Part shown: piece after piece, positions 1 to 9,727 of the stretch
Numbering within the stretch: position 1 is the stretch's first letter
How the letters are laid out: each line of letters starts with the position of its first letter
NCBI RefSeq assembly: GCF_000825685.1
Contig: NZ_CCXM01000001.1
Span: 434,001-498,000 of the forward strand
Length of the DNA stretch: 64,000 nt
DNA from: Rickettsia hoogstraalii
GTDB taxonomy: Bacteria > Pseudomonadota > Alphaproteobacteria > Rickettsiales > Rickettsiaceae
Direction of reading: 5' to 3'
Made by a program: the position numbers and the translations under genes
The notes under the pieces: generated by a model
The model's input: only the letters and a program-made list of their open reading frames with translations
Told to the model about the DNA's origin: nothing
Databases searched by the model: none

Positions 1-617
1 CGAGTATATAAATGCTTTTTTATTAACTCATGTACTTCAAGCGGACTTAAATCTGACGCTTTAATTGTCTTTATTCTCTCAGGAAATCTATTACTTAATT
101 CTTTAAAGCAATCATAGATTTTTTTATAAAAATCTATACCTCTTATGTCAAATTTATTGCTCATATTTCGTGAATTGACTCTCTTAATAGTAGTATCCGG
201 ATCTACGTCAATAAAAAACGTAATATCCGGCATAAGAGAAGGCATTAAAGTTTTGTGCAGATTATAAACTAAATCTATGCCGTTTTCTAGCTCTAATCCT
301 TGATAACATACAGTTGAGTCAATAAACCTATCACATATTACGATATGTCCATCTTGCAGAGCCGGTATAATTTTCCGTGCCATATGATCATAACGTGCTG
401 CCATAGCTTGTAATAGCTCGGACATGGGTAATAATTCTTCATGTACTAGAATTTCACGCATTTTTTCGGCAACGGCAGTACCGCCAACTTCTCGAGTTAA
501 AATAACGGGAGTATTTTGAGATTTTAAATATTCATAGAGCATTTGAGATTGAGTAGATTTGCCTATCCCTTCCCCTCCCTCAAATGTAATAAACTTTCCT
601 TGTTTCAAATTATTCAT
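1..617 (-). CDS. tmk: Thymidylate kinase (partial, runs off window)
   Basis: Phosphorylates dTMP to dTDP with ATP in the cytoplasm. Reading the minus strand from the ATG at 617 gives [22 protein letters not shown], with the P-loop GGEGIGKST at residues 14-22, then a REVGGT segment and the CDRFIDST motif (the DR that contacts substrate). 205 residues are visible with no stop. Family members are about 200-215 residues, so only the last few codons should lie beyond the window edge. No gene follows upstream before the divergent transporter at 872; a palindromic repeat fills that gap. Confidence 0.93.
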   Translation of the reverse strand, partial: MNNLKQGKFITFEGGEGIGKSTQSQMLYEYLKSQNTPVILTREVGGTAVAEKMREILVHEELLPMSELLQAMAARYDHMARKIIPALQDGHIVICDRFIDSTVCYQGLELENGIDLVYNLHKTLMPSLMPDITFFIDVDPDTTIKRVNSRNMSNKFDIRGIDFYKKIYDCFKELSNRFPERIKTIKASDLSPLEVHELIKKHLYT

Positions 618-710
618 TAATTACAATTACTTTAAGCTATAACTTTATAATCATATCTCTTAAAAAAATATTTACAAGGAAGATTACATACTTATATACT
701 CCTACAAAAT

Positions 711-850
711 GAAGAGCAGTTATACGAAGCTCAATTTGGAAAAGAGGAATCGGTTTTGAAGCTTTTAACCGCAGCGTACATACAAGTAACGTGAGGATTA
801 AAAGCAAAAAACAACGAAGCCAATTTTTCAAATTCAGCGAGTATACATTA
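711..850. repeat. Palindromic repeat (family with CCGCAGCGTAC core)
   Basis: Inverted repeat with a GAAGC-TCAATTTGGAAAAGAG left arm and CCAATTTTTCAAATT right arm around a CCGCAGCGTACATACAAGTA core. It matches the element at 45047-45174 closely and the outer arms of the one at 60416-60530. It fills the gap between tmk and the divergent transporter. Confidence 0.75.
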
Positions 851-871
851 TAAATTTTAAATTATTAATAT

Positions 872-2221
872 ATGAGTAATTCATTAAGCAAAAGGGATAT
901 TTCAATCCTAATCGGTAATGCGATGGATCATTTCGATACTGCACTTTACGGGTTTCTTGCACCGTTACTTGCCGGTATTTTCTTTCCGAATCATGATAAA
1001 ATTGTTGCCTTAATACTTACCTATAGTGTTCTTGCTACATCCTTATTTACTCGCCCGATCGGTTCTTATTTTTTTGGTGTTATTGCTAAAAAATACGGCG
1101 GGGTTTTTGCTTTATCTCATTCTCTAATCGGGGTTGCTTTAACAACTAGCCTAATCGGTCTGATACCCTCTCATACCCAAATAGGCTGGCTTGCACCGCT
1201 ATTATTAGTTGTACTTAGGACGTTGCAAGGAGTATATTCCGAGGGGGAATGTGCTATTGCTAAATTATATATTCTAGAGAATAAAAACGAAAAAAAAGCG
1301 TTTAAAGCTTCTTACCTTTATCAAACCTCTACAATGCTTGGTATTATTCTTACTTCATTTATCAGCACTATAGTTTTAAATGTAGAGTATAATGAATATT
1401 GGCGGTTATGTTTCATATTTGGCGGGTTTACGGCTCTTATAGGTTATTTTTTAAGGAAGAGCGAGGATATTGTAGTAAAGTCCTCATTGTCATCCCACGG
1501 CTTGACCGCGGGATCCAATAAAAAATATAAAATTACTTTACGTAATTTTTGGATACCACGGTCAAGCCACGGTATGACACAGTCCTCTCCTCGCAATGAC
1601 GTAGTATCATCGCTATTACACGATCTAACCACAATTTGGAACAGTAAACTAAGTATCTTACGTATTAGCTTTGCCGTAGGTTTCTCATATATGACCTATA
1701 TAGTGCCTTTCGTCTTTATGAATAGTTTTATTCCGGTTATTACCGATATATCGCTTGAAACAATGATGAAGTTTAATACCGAGTTTCTGATTTTTGATGT
1801 GATTATGATTCCGATAATAGGTCATCTAACAAAAAAATTCCATTACCTTAAAATATTAAGCGGTACTCTTATTATAATGAGTTTAAGCATAATTCCTTTA
1901 TGGCTGTTCTTAAATAATTCCTCTATATGGTATGTTAATTTCGTACGTGTTTGGATTATAATACTTGGTATCGGTTTCTTAGCACCTTTGAATTGCTGGC
2001 TAAATGATTTATTTAAAACTGCCGATAAATATATGCTAGTAGGTATCGGCAGTAGTATAGGTACTTCATTAATCGGACGCCTTACCCCGTCAATCTGTCT
2101 AATGCTTTGGCATGTAACCGGCAGCTCTTTATCAATTGCGGTTTATATAACTGTAATCTCGATGGTAACTTTATGGGCTGTGAGAGAAGTTGTTGTACAG
2201 GTCAATGTCATTCCTGCATAG
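872..2221 (+). CDS. ProP-like MFS transporter with in-frame palindromic insert
   Basis: Inner-membrane major facilitator protein of the proline/betaine (ProP) type; Rickettsia carry many such copies, thought to import host osmolytes or metabolites. The N-terminal part shows the family pattern GNAMDHFDTALYGFLAPLL, the TRPIGSYFFG loop and the RTLQG...EGE segment. About twelve hydrophobic segments can be counted over 449 residues. Residues about 206-243 are hydrophilic and are encoded by a palindromic repeat (1487-1600) inserted in frame, in the position of the central cytoplasmic loop, so the reading frame survives. The substrate cannot be assigned from sequence. Whether the loop insert leaves transport intact is unknown. 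Confidence 0.85.
   Translation: MSNSLSKRDISILIGNAMDHFDTALYGFLAPLLAGIFFPNHDKIVALILTYSVLATSLFTRPIGSYFFGVIAKKYGGVFALSHSLIGVALTTSLIGLIPSHTQIGWLAPLLLVVLRTLQGVYSEGECAIAKLYILENKNEKKAFKASYLYQTSTMLGIILTSFISTIVLNVEYNEYWRLCFIFGGFTALIGYFLRKSEDIVVKSSLSSHGLTAGSNKKYKITLRNFWIPRSSHGMTQSSPRNDVVSSLLHDLTTIWNSKLSILRISFAVGFSYMTYIVPFVFMNSFIPVITDISLETMMKFNTEFLIFDVIMIPIIGHLTKKFHYLKILSGTLIIMSLSIIPLWLFLNNSSIWYVNFVRVWIIILGIGFLAPLNCWLNDLFKTADKYMLVGIGSSIGTSLIGRLTPSICLMLWHVTGSSLSIAVYITVISMVTLWAVREVVVQVNVIPA
1487..1600. repeat. Palindromic element inside the MFS gene
   Basis: Begins GTCATCCCACGGCTTGACCG and ends with the mirrored CGGTCAAGCCACGGTATGAC, followed by CCTCGCAATGAC from a second repeat family. It adds about 38 codons to the transporter without a stop or frameshift. 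Confidence 0.85.
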
Positions 2222-2259
2222 GCGGAGCTTTGCTTATAGTACCGGACAGTTTTTACTTT

Positions 2260-2376
2260 ATGTCATTCCCGCGGAAGCGGGAATCCAGAAAAAAGCATAA
2301 CTACAGCAAGCTTTTGGAATTAAAAGCTCGATTTATCTCGCTTTATGCTGGATCCCCGCTTCTGCGGGTATGACAT
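2260..2376. repeat. Palindromic element (TGTCATTCCCGC family)
   Basis: Left arm TGTCATTCCCGCGGAAGCGG and right arm CCGCTTCTGCGGGTATGACA. It lies just after the MFS gene stop and is preceded by TATAGTACCGGACA, the inverted end seen on the mobile copy at 17069-17260. Confidence 0.85.
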
Positions 2377-2467
2377 TCGGTAAGGTTGCTCTTAAGTTGA
2401 GACTCGTGTGCTTATGACATCAAGAACATTATCTAATCCCTAATAAGACTGTTGTTAGGAAAAGAAT

Positions 2468-3310
2468 TTAACAAAACGCCAAACTTAAAAGTACCCCGAC
2501 ATAATTATTAGCTCTGAACCTTGTCCTACAATCATCAGGATTCTCAATATCAAGAGTTGCTACTTGCAATGTCAATAAAATTAAAGCAGCTAAAATAGGT
2601 AAATAGTCGATATTACGGTTAGCTATCTTTGTTGCTAGGGTAAATAATAATATAAAACCTATATAACATACATAAAGCCCAAATTTAGGATGCTTGTTCT
2701 CTAAATATATGCTTAAAGATTTCACTCCTATTTTCTTATCGTCTTTTATATCCATATATCCGTAAATCGTATCATAACCGGTTGCCCAAAAACAGCATGC
2801 TAAATACATAATAATTGCTGCTAAATCAAGTTTATCCTGAACTGCCGCATACGCTATTAATGCCCCTAGCTTAAAGGTAAATCCCATAAATATTTGCGGG
2901 AAGTAGGTAATACGTTTCGTTAGCGGATATAGGCTAATCATTATTACCGCAAAAAAACCTGTATATATGGCTGTTTTGTTTAAAAGTAGCAAGATACAAA
3001 GCGAGATAATACTAAGAATAAAAAGTATAAAAATAGCATAAGAAACAGATAAAGCACCGCTTGCTAAAGGTCGGTCTTTAGTCCTTGTAACATGTTTATC
3101 AAATTTTCTATCAAATATATCGTTAATAATACACCCGCTACTCCTTGTCGTTATACTACCTAAAATAAATAACGGTAATAAATAAGCTAATTCCGTGTTA
3201 GAAGGGTTTGCAAGCAGCAATCCAAATAAAGCAGGGAAAAAAACTAATATATAAGGTACCGGCTTATCTACCCGCATTAATTTTAAAGTAAGTAAAAGTT
3301 TGTTTGGCAT
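2468..3310 (-). CDS. ubiA: 4-hydroxybenzoate polyprenyltransferase
   Basis: Integral membrane prenyltransferase that attaches the polyprenyl tail to 4-hydroxybenzoate in ubiquinone synthesis. The first Asp-rich motif reads NDIFDRKFDKHVTRTKDRPLASG and the second reads GYMDIKDDKKIGVKSL; both bind Mg-pyrophosphate in this family. 280 residues with about eight to nine membrane segments is the usual length. The start MPNKLLLTLKLMRVDKPV fits the family N-terminus. Two bases separate it from the next gene upstream on the strand, which is a broken YhcG-type gene, so linkage to a former operon is possible but not meaningful. Confidence 0.93.
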   Translation of the reverse strand: MPNKLLLTLKLMRVDKPVPYILVFFPALFGLLLANPSNTELAYLLPLFILGSITTRSSGCIINDIFDRKFDKHVTRTKDRPLASGALSVSYAIFILFILSIISLCILLLLNKTAIYTGFFAVIMISLYPLTKRITYFPQIFMGFTFKLGALIAYAAVQDKLDLAAIIMYLACCFWATGYDTIYGYMDIKDDKKIGVKSLSIYLENKHPKFGLYVCYIGFILLFTLATKIANRNIDYLPILAALILLTLQVATLDIENPDDCRTRFRANNYVGVLLSLAFC

Positions 3311-3312
3311 TT

Positions 3313-4380
3313 CTATTTTCTTATTAATTCTTTAGCAAGTTCTGCTTCTAACTCTTCAATAGTTGGGAGTTCACTTTTTATCTCTTCAGGTAGATTTTCA
3401 GTTATTTTATACTCTGCAAGTCCGATAGGTTTACTCATATCACGCAATGCATATTCTGCAAGTATATTATTTTTTGATTTGCATAAAATTAACCCAATAG
3501 AAGGGTTATCGTTTGGATGCTTTAAAATATCATCTACAACCGATAAATAAAAATTCATTTTACCGGCATATTCTGGTTTAAAATCCTTATCTTTAAGCTC
3601 AATTACTACAAAACAACGAAGTTTTAAATGATAGAATAATACATCAATATAGAAATCTTGTTCTCCTATTTCTAAATGATATTGTCTGCCAACAAAAGCA
3701 AAACCAACTCCAAGCTCAATTAAAAATTTTTCTATATGTTTAGTTAATTCTTTTTCTACTTCCCTTTCCTGCACTTCATTCCCTACACTTAAAAAATCAA
3801 AAACATATGGGTCTTTGAGCGTATAATGTGCTAGATCAGATTGAGGAGAGGCTAATTTACTTTGAAAATTTGTTACTGCTTGTCCTTGCCTTTTATGTAA
3901 CTCAATTTCAATTTGCATAGTAAGTACACTACGCGACCAACAATGTTCAACAATTTTTTCATATAAAAGATTTGGTGTTTTCTATCTTTTACTTTATCTA
4001 GTAAAAGAACTATATGAAACCACGGCAATTGTGCAGCAACCTGCTGCACAAATTCTAAATCCCTATACTCTTCAGCAAAACGCCTCATATATTAAAGGTT
4101 TCTGCTGCTAAATCCTTTCATTTCAGGAAATGCAGAATGTAGATCACGGCTTAAATTATCTATTTTTAGCACCCCAGCCATATTTTTCCTGTCGTTTAAG
4201 AATTTCATTACCTATATGATGATATAGTTTTATTAACTCACTATTTACTGACCTTGCAGCTTGATAACGACTTTCAGATACTCGAATTTTTAATTGCTCT
4301 ACAAATTCTAAATACTCTAAATTAATGTATATTTTTATCCATAAAATTTTTAGTTTAATAATAATTGGCATTATATACAT
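3313..4380 (-). pseudogene. Broken YhcG-type (DUF1016, PDDEXK) nuclease gene
   Basis: Three pieces on one strand rebuild a single YhcG/PDDEXK-family protein. The N-terminal piece (4380-4156) has the DUF1016 segment RYQAARSVNSELIKLYHHIG. A middle piece has MRRFAEEYRDLEFVQQVAAQ. The C-terminal piece (3918-3313) carries the nuclease-like core DFYIDVLFYH...CFVVIELK. Lesions seen: an extra A in an A-run after YGWGAK (near 4167), TAA in place of the Lys codon in RNL(K)YMRRF (near 4092), and a frameshift in an A-run near 3960. The C-terminal 201 residues could still be translated from ATG 3918, but as a truncated protein. Intact relatives are often carried on mobile elements; their role is poorly defined. 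Confidence 0.85.
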
Positions 4381-4497
4381 GAATTTTTATATTTTCAATT
4401 ATAGGTTTATTATTTACTAAAAATTATTAGCAATAGTTCTATTGTCATAATCACATATAACCTTTATAATAAGATTCTTGAATCAACTATAAAATCT

Positions 4498-6936
4498 ATG
4501 AAAGAATTTCCAAAAAATTATAATTTTACAGAAAATGAAAAAAAATGGCAGCAAATTTGGCAAGAGCAGCAAATTTATGCTTATGATCCAAATATTTCAA
4601 AAGAAGAAACTTATGTAGTTGATACGCCGCCTCCTACAGTTTCAGGGCAGTTACATATCGGGCATGTTTACAGCTATACACAAACCGACTTTATTGTACG
4701 TTTTCAGCGTATGATCGGTAAAAATATCTTTTATCCTATGGGTTTTGACGATAATGGTCTACCAACCGAGAGACTTGTTGAAAAGCAGAAGAAGATCAAA
4801 GCTTATAATATGTCTCGATCTGAGTTTATAAAAATTTGTGAAGAGGTAGTAGCAAGTGAAGAAGAGAAGTTTAGAAGCCTATTTAACCAAATAGCTTTAT
4901 CGGTTGATTGGAGTTTAGAGTACCAAACTATCAGTCCGTTATCACGAAAAATATCACAAATGTCTTTTCTTGATTTAGTCAAGAAAGGTGAAATTTATCG
5001 TAATGATCAGCCAATTTTATGGGATCCGGTAGATGGTACAGCTCTTGCCCAAGCTGATATTGAGGATAAGGAAAAAACCTCGTTCATGAATTATATTATT
5101 TTAAAAACCGAGCAAGGAGAGCCGCTTACTATAGCAACTACAAGACCTGAATTATTGCCGGCTTGTGTTGCCGTATTTTATCACCCTGATGACAAGCGTT
5201 ATAATCATCTAGCAGGTAAATTTGCCATAACTCCGCTTTTTAATGAGAAAGTTCCGTTGCTTGCCGATCCTTTAGTGCAACAAGATAAAGGCACAGGACT
5301 TGTTATGTGCTGTACATTTGGTGATCAAACGGATATTACTTGGTGGAAGACGCATAATTTACCTTTAAAAACTATTATCACTAAAAAAGGTACGATAGAT
5401 TTCCCTCATGATATTGCTATAGACGGATTAAAAATTAAAGAAGCTAGGACAAAAATAATAGATATTTTAAAAGAGCAGAATTTACTTACTAAACAAGAAG
5501 AGATAACTCATACCGTTAAATGTGCTGAGAGGTCAGGGGCTCCTCTTGAGATATTAACCGTACCGCAATGGTTCGTTAAAACTATATCACATAAAGAAGC
5601 GTTACTTAAACGAGCAAATGAGCTAAACTGGCGTCCTAACAATATGAAAATTCGTTTAGAGAATTGGATTAATGCCATTAGCTGGGATTGGTGTATTAGT
5701 AGACAACGTTATTTCGGTGTGCCTTTCCCTGTTTGGTACTCTAAAAGAGTGAGTGAAGAAGGTAAAATTTTATATGCCGATATTTCGCAGCTACCTGTCG
5801 ATCCATTAAAAGATTTACCTATTGGTTATAGTAAGGAGGAAGTAGAACCTGATTTTGACATAATGGATACTTGGGCAACAAGTTCCGTTTCGCCTCAACT
5901 TTCTACTCATGGCATTTCTGACGATTTCGCCGTTAATAAAGATAGACACGATAAATTATTTCCGATGGATTTAAGACCTCAAGCACATGAAATTATCAGA
6001 ACTTGGGCATTTTATACTATCTTAAAAGCTCATTTACACCAAAATACTTTGCCGTGGAAAAACATCATGGTAAGCGGTTGGTGTTTAGCTGAAGATCGAA
6101 GCAAAATGTCTAAATCTAAAGGCAATGTTTTAGTTCCTGAAAAGCTGCTAGAACAATACGGTTCCGATTTAATACGTTATTGGTCGGCAAATTCAAAACT
6201 AGGTGCTGATACCGCCTATTCTGAAGACGTTATGAAAAACGGCAAACGGCTTGTTAATAAGCTGTGGAATGCCGCTAAATTTGTTTCTATACATTTTGAG
6301 AAATTAAAAGATGAAGATAAACAAGAAAATCTTTTAGATATTAAAGAAAAAATCACTAACGAGTTTGATCAGTGGATGATTAATAAGTTAGTAGAATTAG
6401 TTAAGCTAGCCACAAATGAGTTACAAAACTACGAATATGCGAATGCTATGCATCTGACGGAAAAATTCTTTTGGGCGATATTTTGTGATAATTATTTAGA
6501 AATAAGCAAAACAAGAAGCTATGACAAGGAAAACAAAAACCCACAAGGACAATATAGTAGCATATTAACTTTATATCATGTTATGCAAATTTTACTAAAA
6601 CTATTTGCACCTTTCATGCCCCATATTACCGAAGAATTATACCAAATATTATATAGTGAAAATTCTATTCACGTTAAAGGTAACTGGGTTAATTACGGTG
6701 ACTTAAATTATGAAATCGATGCAAAAGGAGCAGAAGGACTGCTTGAAATCCTAGATATCGTCAGAAAATTCAAAGCTGAGAAGAATCTATCTATAAAAGC
6801 TCCGATAAAATTGCTTAAAGTTAGCGGCATAGTATTATCTGCAGAATTAACGGAAGATTTAAAAAACGTCACATCAGCGGAAGAAATACAATTTGAGGCT
6901 CAAGGTGAAAAGATTAAAGTCGATGTTATCCTTTAA
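4498..6936 (+). CDS. valS: Valyl-tRNA synthetase, short form
   Basis: Charges tRNA-Val with valine. The class I signature HIGH is at residues 53-56 ([12 protein letters not shown]) and KMSKS is near 536-540 ([11 protein letters not shown]). The editing domain segment [13 protein letters not shown] is present. At 812 residues it is much shorter than the about 950 of E. coli ValS and lacks an obvious long C-terminal coiled coil. The family literature describes rickettsial ValS as an archaeal-type enzyme; the [14 protein letters not shown] stretch is compatible with that, but I infer it and have not tested it. The last 14 bases overlap the next gene, so the two are probably co-transcribed. Confidence 0.96.
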   Translation: MKEFPKNYNFTENEKKWQQIWQEQQIYAYDPNISKEETYVVDTPPPTVSGQLHIGHVYSYTQTDFIVRFQRMIGKNIFYPMGFDDNGLPTERLVEKQKKIKAYNMSRSEFIKICEEVVASEEEKFRSLFNQIALSVDWSLEYQTISPLSRKISQMSFLDLVKKGEIYRNDQPILWDPVDGTALAQADIEDKEKTSFMNYIILKTEQGEPLTIATTRPELLPACVAVFYHPDDKRYNHLAGKFAITPLFNEKVPLLADPLVQQDKGTGLVMCCTFGDQTDITWWKTHNLPLKTIITKKGTIDFPHDIAIDGLKIKEARTKIIDILKEQNLLTKQEEITHTVKCAERSGAPLEILTVPQWFVKTISHKEALLKRANELNWRPNNMKIRLENWINAISWDWCISRQRYFGVPFPVWYSKRVSEEGKILYADISQLPVDPLKDLPIGYSKEEVEPDFDIMDTWATSSVSPQLSTHGISDDFAVNKDRHDKLFPMDLRPQAHEIIRTWAFYTILKAHLHQNTLPWKNIMVSGWCLAEDRSKMSKSKGNVLVPEKLLEQYGSDLIRYWSANSKLGADTAYSEDVMKNGKRLVNKLWNAAKFVSIHFEKLKDEDKQENLLDIKEKITNEFDQWMINKLVELVKLATNELQNYEYANAMHLTEKFFWAIFCDNYLEISKTRSYDKENKNPQGQYSSILTLYHVMQILLKLFAPFMPHITEELYQILYSENSIHVKGNWVNYGDLNYEIDAKGAEGLLEILDIVRKFKAEKNLSIKAPIKLLKVSGIVLSAELTEDLKNVTSAEEIQFEAQGEKIKVDVIL

Positions 6937-7705
6937 AAATATTATAGGCTTAATATTACTTATCTTTGCCGGTATATTTTTTTATGCTTATATATTAGAA
7001 CATGACTGGCGATATGTAACTTTAAGAGATGAAGAAGTAAAAAAATACAGGATTAGCGAGGAAAAAGCTATTGCCCTTTATCAGTTAATGAAAGACACTC
7101 ATGAGCTACTTGGTAAGAATAATATTAATTATTGGATAGAAGGCGGCACTCTGCTTGGAGCTGTTAGACATCAAGGTATAATTCCTTTTGACGATGATCT
7201 AGATATCGGTATTATGCATGAAGACGAAATACATTTGCAACAAATATTACCGCAATTTGAGCAACTCGGTTATACTGTTTCTTTTAAGAGATCTTACAAT
7301 ATATGCAAAAAAGTATGTTTAGATATTTTCGTATTTCATAAAGAAAATAATAAATTTGTTCATTTTAATCAAAGCATGCGTAATAAATATCCAAATGATT
7401 TTTTTTATGATTATGAATTATATCCTTTAAAAAAATATAAATTTGGTAGTATAGAAGTATATGGCCCATCTGAATATAAAGAGTATTTAAATAGACAATA
7501 TCTAGAATGGGATAAATATGCAATAATATACAGCCCTCATAGCTTACATTTACCTTTTTTATCGAATATCGAGAAAAAAACCAAATTTATATTAACGCCG
7601 GAATTGTTAAAACCGGCTCAGCCACTCGGACCTCTAGAAGATAAAGTGAATATAGTCAATTCAGCTACATTTATTGGTATGTGCGAGGATATGGCTTATA
7701 ATTAA
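6923..7705 (+). CDS. LicD-family protein, membrane-anchored
   Basis: LicD proteins take part in adding phosphocholine or related phospho-groups to surface glycans. The signature is clear: [28 protein letters not shown], with the GG and DDD residues of the nucleotidyltransferase-like fold. A single N-terminal membrane segment ([14 protein letters not shown]) suggests an inner-membrane anchor. I chose ATG 6923 ([10 protein letters not shown]) over the ATG at 6893 because the longer start would overlap valS by 44 bases and add a basic, unconserved leader. The exact transferred group cannot be read from sequence. With the GT10 and GT25 genes at 11-13 kb it suggests glycan decoration. Confidence 0.85.
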   Translation: MLSFKNIIGLILLIFAGIFFYAYILEHDWRYVTLRDEEVKKYRISEEKAIALYQLMKDTHELLGKNNINYWIEGGTLLGAVRHQGIIPFDDDLDIGIMHEDEIHLQQILPQFEQLGYTVSFKRSYNICKKVCLDIFVFHKENNKFVHFNQSMRNKYPNDFFYDYELYPLKKYKFGSIEVYGPSEYKEYLNRQYLEWDKYAIIYSPHSLHLPFLSNIEKKTKFILTPELLKPAQPLGPLEDKVNIVNSATFIGMCEDMAYN

Positions 7706-7757
7706 ATGTCGAAATGGTCAAGGCTATTCCGATATTTATAACGAAATGGTCATAATA

Positions 7758-7925
7758 TTATGACTGCTCTCCCATTAGAGGAATTTCAGTTACAGGATCA
7801 TTAATATCAATCTGTATTAAACTACTCTCTTGATGATATTCAATACTAACATCAAGCGGCGATTGTAAATGCTTAAATATTATTTCAATAACCTCAGGCT
7901 TACCTGTGCTATTTGCTATTTCCAT
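7758..7925 (-). CDS. Small hypothetical protein, 55 aa
   Basis: A 55-codon frame reading MEIANSTGKPEVIEIIF... and ending ...IPLMGEQS. Its ATG at 7925 lies 3 bases after the stop of the larger minus-strand gene, with an AGG ribosome-binding site within the end of that gene, so the pair may be translationally linked. No family recognised. An 11-base direct repeat CGAAATGGTCA occurs at its 3' side (about 7710 and 7742). Confidence 0.45.
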   Translation of the reverse strand: MEIANSTGKPEVIEIIFKHLQSPLDVSIEYHQESSLIQIDINDPVTEIPLMGEQS

Positions 7926-7928
7926 ATA

Positions 7929-9284
7929 CTAACCTTTTTGAGGCATATATGGAGTAAGCTTTTCAATATATTTTAAATAACCTTTTTCAAGAGCCCGACT
8001 AAAGAGATTTTCCTTTACTTCCTTAATAGAAGAACGCTTAAGTACATTATCAATGGTCTCTGAATTCCCATTGTCAAGCACCGTTCTTAAATAATATTCA
8101 TCTACTACATTTTCAGAAGACTTAAGTACTTTATTGAGAATATCCTTATTCCATTTTTTCCATGATTGATCAAATCCACTCCACATATCTATCTTTTCTA
8201 CTCGCTCAAGGAACATATCAACAATCTCCAAGTCTCCTATATTACAAATAGAATCTACCAAACCACCACTAATCTTCAATGTTGAATTATTAAGTATTAT
8301 CTTGATCAATTCCTTATCGTTAGCTTTTAGAGCATGAGAGAGAGCGTTATTACCTAACATAATTGAAGGATATTTAAAAATCATTTCATTAAGTTTAGGG
8401 CTTTGGATAGAAGATAATTTCTTTTCTCCATTTGCAAAATTACTAATACTTATTTCTGCTATATGTTCATTTAATAATTCATCAAGAATAGTTAATTTAT
8501 TATCATCCATAGCTATAGCTGTTTTAAACAGAATATCCGTTTTTAATAAATCTTTCATAAAAGGTTGCTTAAAAAGCTTTCTTAGAGTTTCTAACTTCAT
8601 ACCTTCATACATTTCAGGGGAGTAGTAACCGTCTTTTAATTTAGAAAGAAATTTTTCAGACTCAATTTTGTTCCACTTAACCCAACCTTCGAAGTAACTA
8701 TTTCTATGTTCTTCATATCCTTTTCCAGCCTTAATTTGGTAATCTTCAAAACTCCAATTTTTCATCTCTTCGCTTTCTTCTAGGATATCTTGATAATTTT
8801 CTGAAGGGCTTATTTGTTTCAATATTTCCTTTATAGCTTCCGGCTTGGATTGCATAAATTCTACAATTAGTTTTTCTGTATTATTAGTAGTAAGATGTTC
8901 AGCTTTTTCCATATTATCGGCATATTCATCTGCATTATTATAATTTGCCATCTTAATCTTCTGTAATTCAGTATTTACAGCATTCCCTAACTCAAATAAA
9001 ATGCTCTTAAAAACTTCGGAGGCATCACTCATGTCTGCATCAATAATTATTTTTTTTGCTGATAATATACAGCAAGCACCAAATTGTTTAACACCAAGGT
9101 ATTCCCGCTCATCGCCTGCAAACTCTATAGTATTAATTCCTGCTTCTGCCGCATTCGTAATAAGCTGAAGTATAGGAGTAAAATCTCCGCATAGATCATC
9201 CATTAAATCTATAAGTTCTTTTAATTCTTCTGTTCTTTCTTCAGTAACTTTAGTAAAAACAAGATTGTAATTTTTAAATAACAT
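7929..9284 (-). CDS. Unknown protein with degenerate ankyrin-like C-terminus
   Basis: 451 residues with no signal peptide and no membrane segment. Residues about 255-445 contain weak helical repeats with ankyrin-like spacing (LGNNALSHALKANDKELIKIILNN; LVDSICNIGDLEIVDMFLER; YYLRTVLDNGNSETIDNVLKR), each missing some consensus residues. The N-terminal 120 residues are not recognised. An AAGGGG ribosome-binding site precedes ATG 9284. Ankyrin-type proteins in obligate intracellular bacteria are often candidate effectors, but there is no direct evidence here. A tiny gene follows 3 bases downstream. Confidence 0.7.
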   Translation of the reverse strand: MLFKNYNLVFTKVTEERTEELKELIDLMDDLCGDFTPILQLITNAAEAGINTIEFAGDEREYLGVKQFGACCILSAKKIIIDADMSDASEVFKSILFELGNAVNTELQKIKMANYNNADEYADNMEKAEHLTTNNTEKLIVEFMQSKPEAIKEILKQISPSENYQDILEESEEMKNWSFEDYQIKAGKGYEEHRNSYFEGWVKWNKIESEKFLSKLKDGYYSPEMYEGMKLETLRKLFKQPFMKDLLKTDILFKTAIAMDDNKLTILDELLNEHIAEISISNFANGEKKLSSIQSPKLNEMIFKYPSIMLGNNALSHALKANDKELIKIILNNSTLKISGGLVDSICNIGDLEIVDMFLERVEKIDMWSGFDQSWKKWNKDILNKVLKSSENVVDEYYLRTVLDNGNSETIDNVLKRSSIKEVKENLFSRALEKGYLKYIEKLTPYMPQKG

Positions 9285-9499
9285 ATTATCCCCTTTATTT
9301 ATGCTTTTGAAATTGCGATAATACAGTTATTATTAACAAAATGTCAATCAAATTATTAATTTTTTAATATTTAATTAATATATTTAAAATAATTAATGCA
9401 AATTATGAGGTACTTTAGTATTATTTAGTATTAAAATTAAACATTGCTAACCGAAGTCGAGCCGGTTAATAACTTAACATTATTGCAAGAAGACACTGC

Positions 9500-9684
9500 C
9501 CGCATGGATACCACCTCGTCATTGCGAGCGACTGAAGGCGTTGTTGCATGGATCGGTTTTCCGCTATTAGCGAGAAGAATTACGCAGTAATTCGACGAAG
9601 CAATCCAGTTAAAAAATTCTGATTTACAGAATTTTTTTAATTATTTTTCTGGATTGCCACGTCGCTTCGCTCCTCGCAATGATG
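9500..9684. repeat. Palindromic elements upstream of rmuC
   Basis: Composite of two GTCATTGCGAG-family copies. The inner arms are GCGAGAAGAATTACG...GCAATCCAG and TCTGGATTGCCACGTCGCTT...CTCGCAATGA. It fills most of the 440-base gap between the gene starting at 9284 and rmuC; the remainder (9290-9490) is AT-rich with no feature I can name. Confidence 0.85.
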
Positions 9685-9727
9685 ATATCCGACTTTGGTT
9701 AGTAATCCCAAAACTCAAACTTATTCT

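Noticed and set aside
637..831. 64-codon minus-strand frame with a signal-like start
   Set aside because: It overlaps the palindromic repeat at 711-850 and owes its hydrophobic start to repeat sequence; no independent support.
2107..2373. 88-codon plus-strand frame at the end of the MFS gene
   Set aside because: Different frame of the transporter running into a palindromic element; Cys-rich nonsense-like composition.
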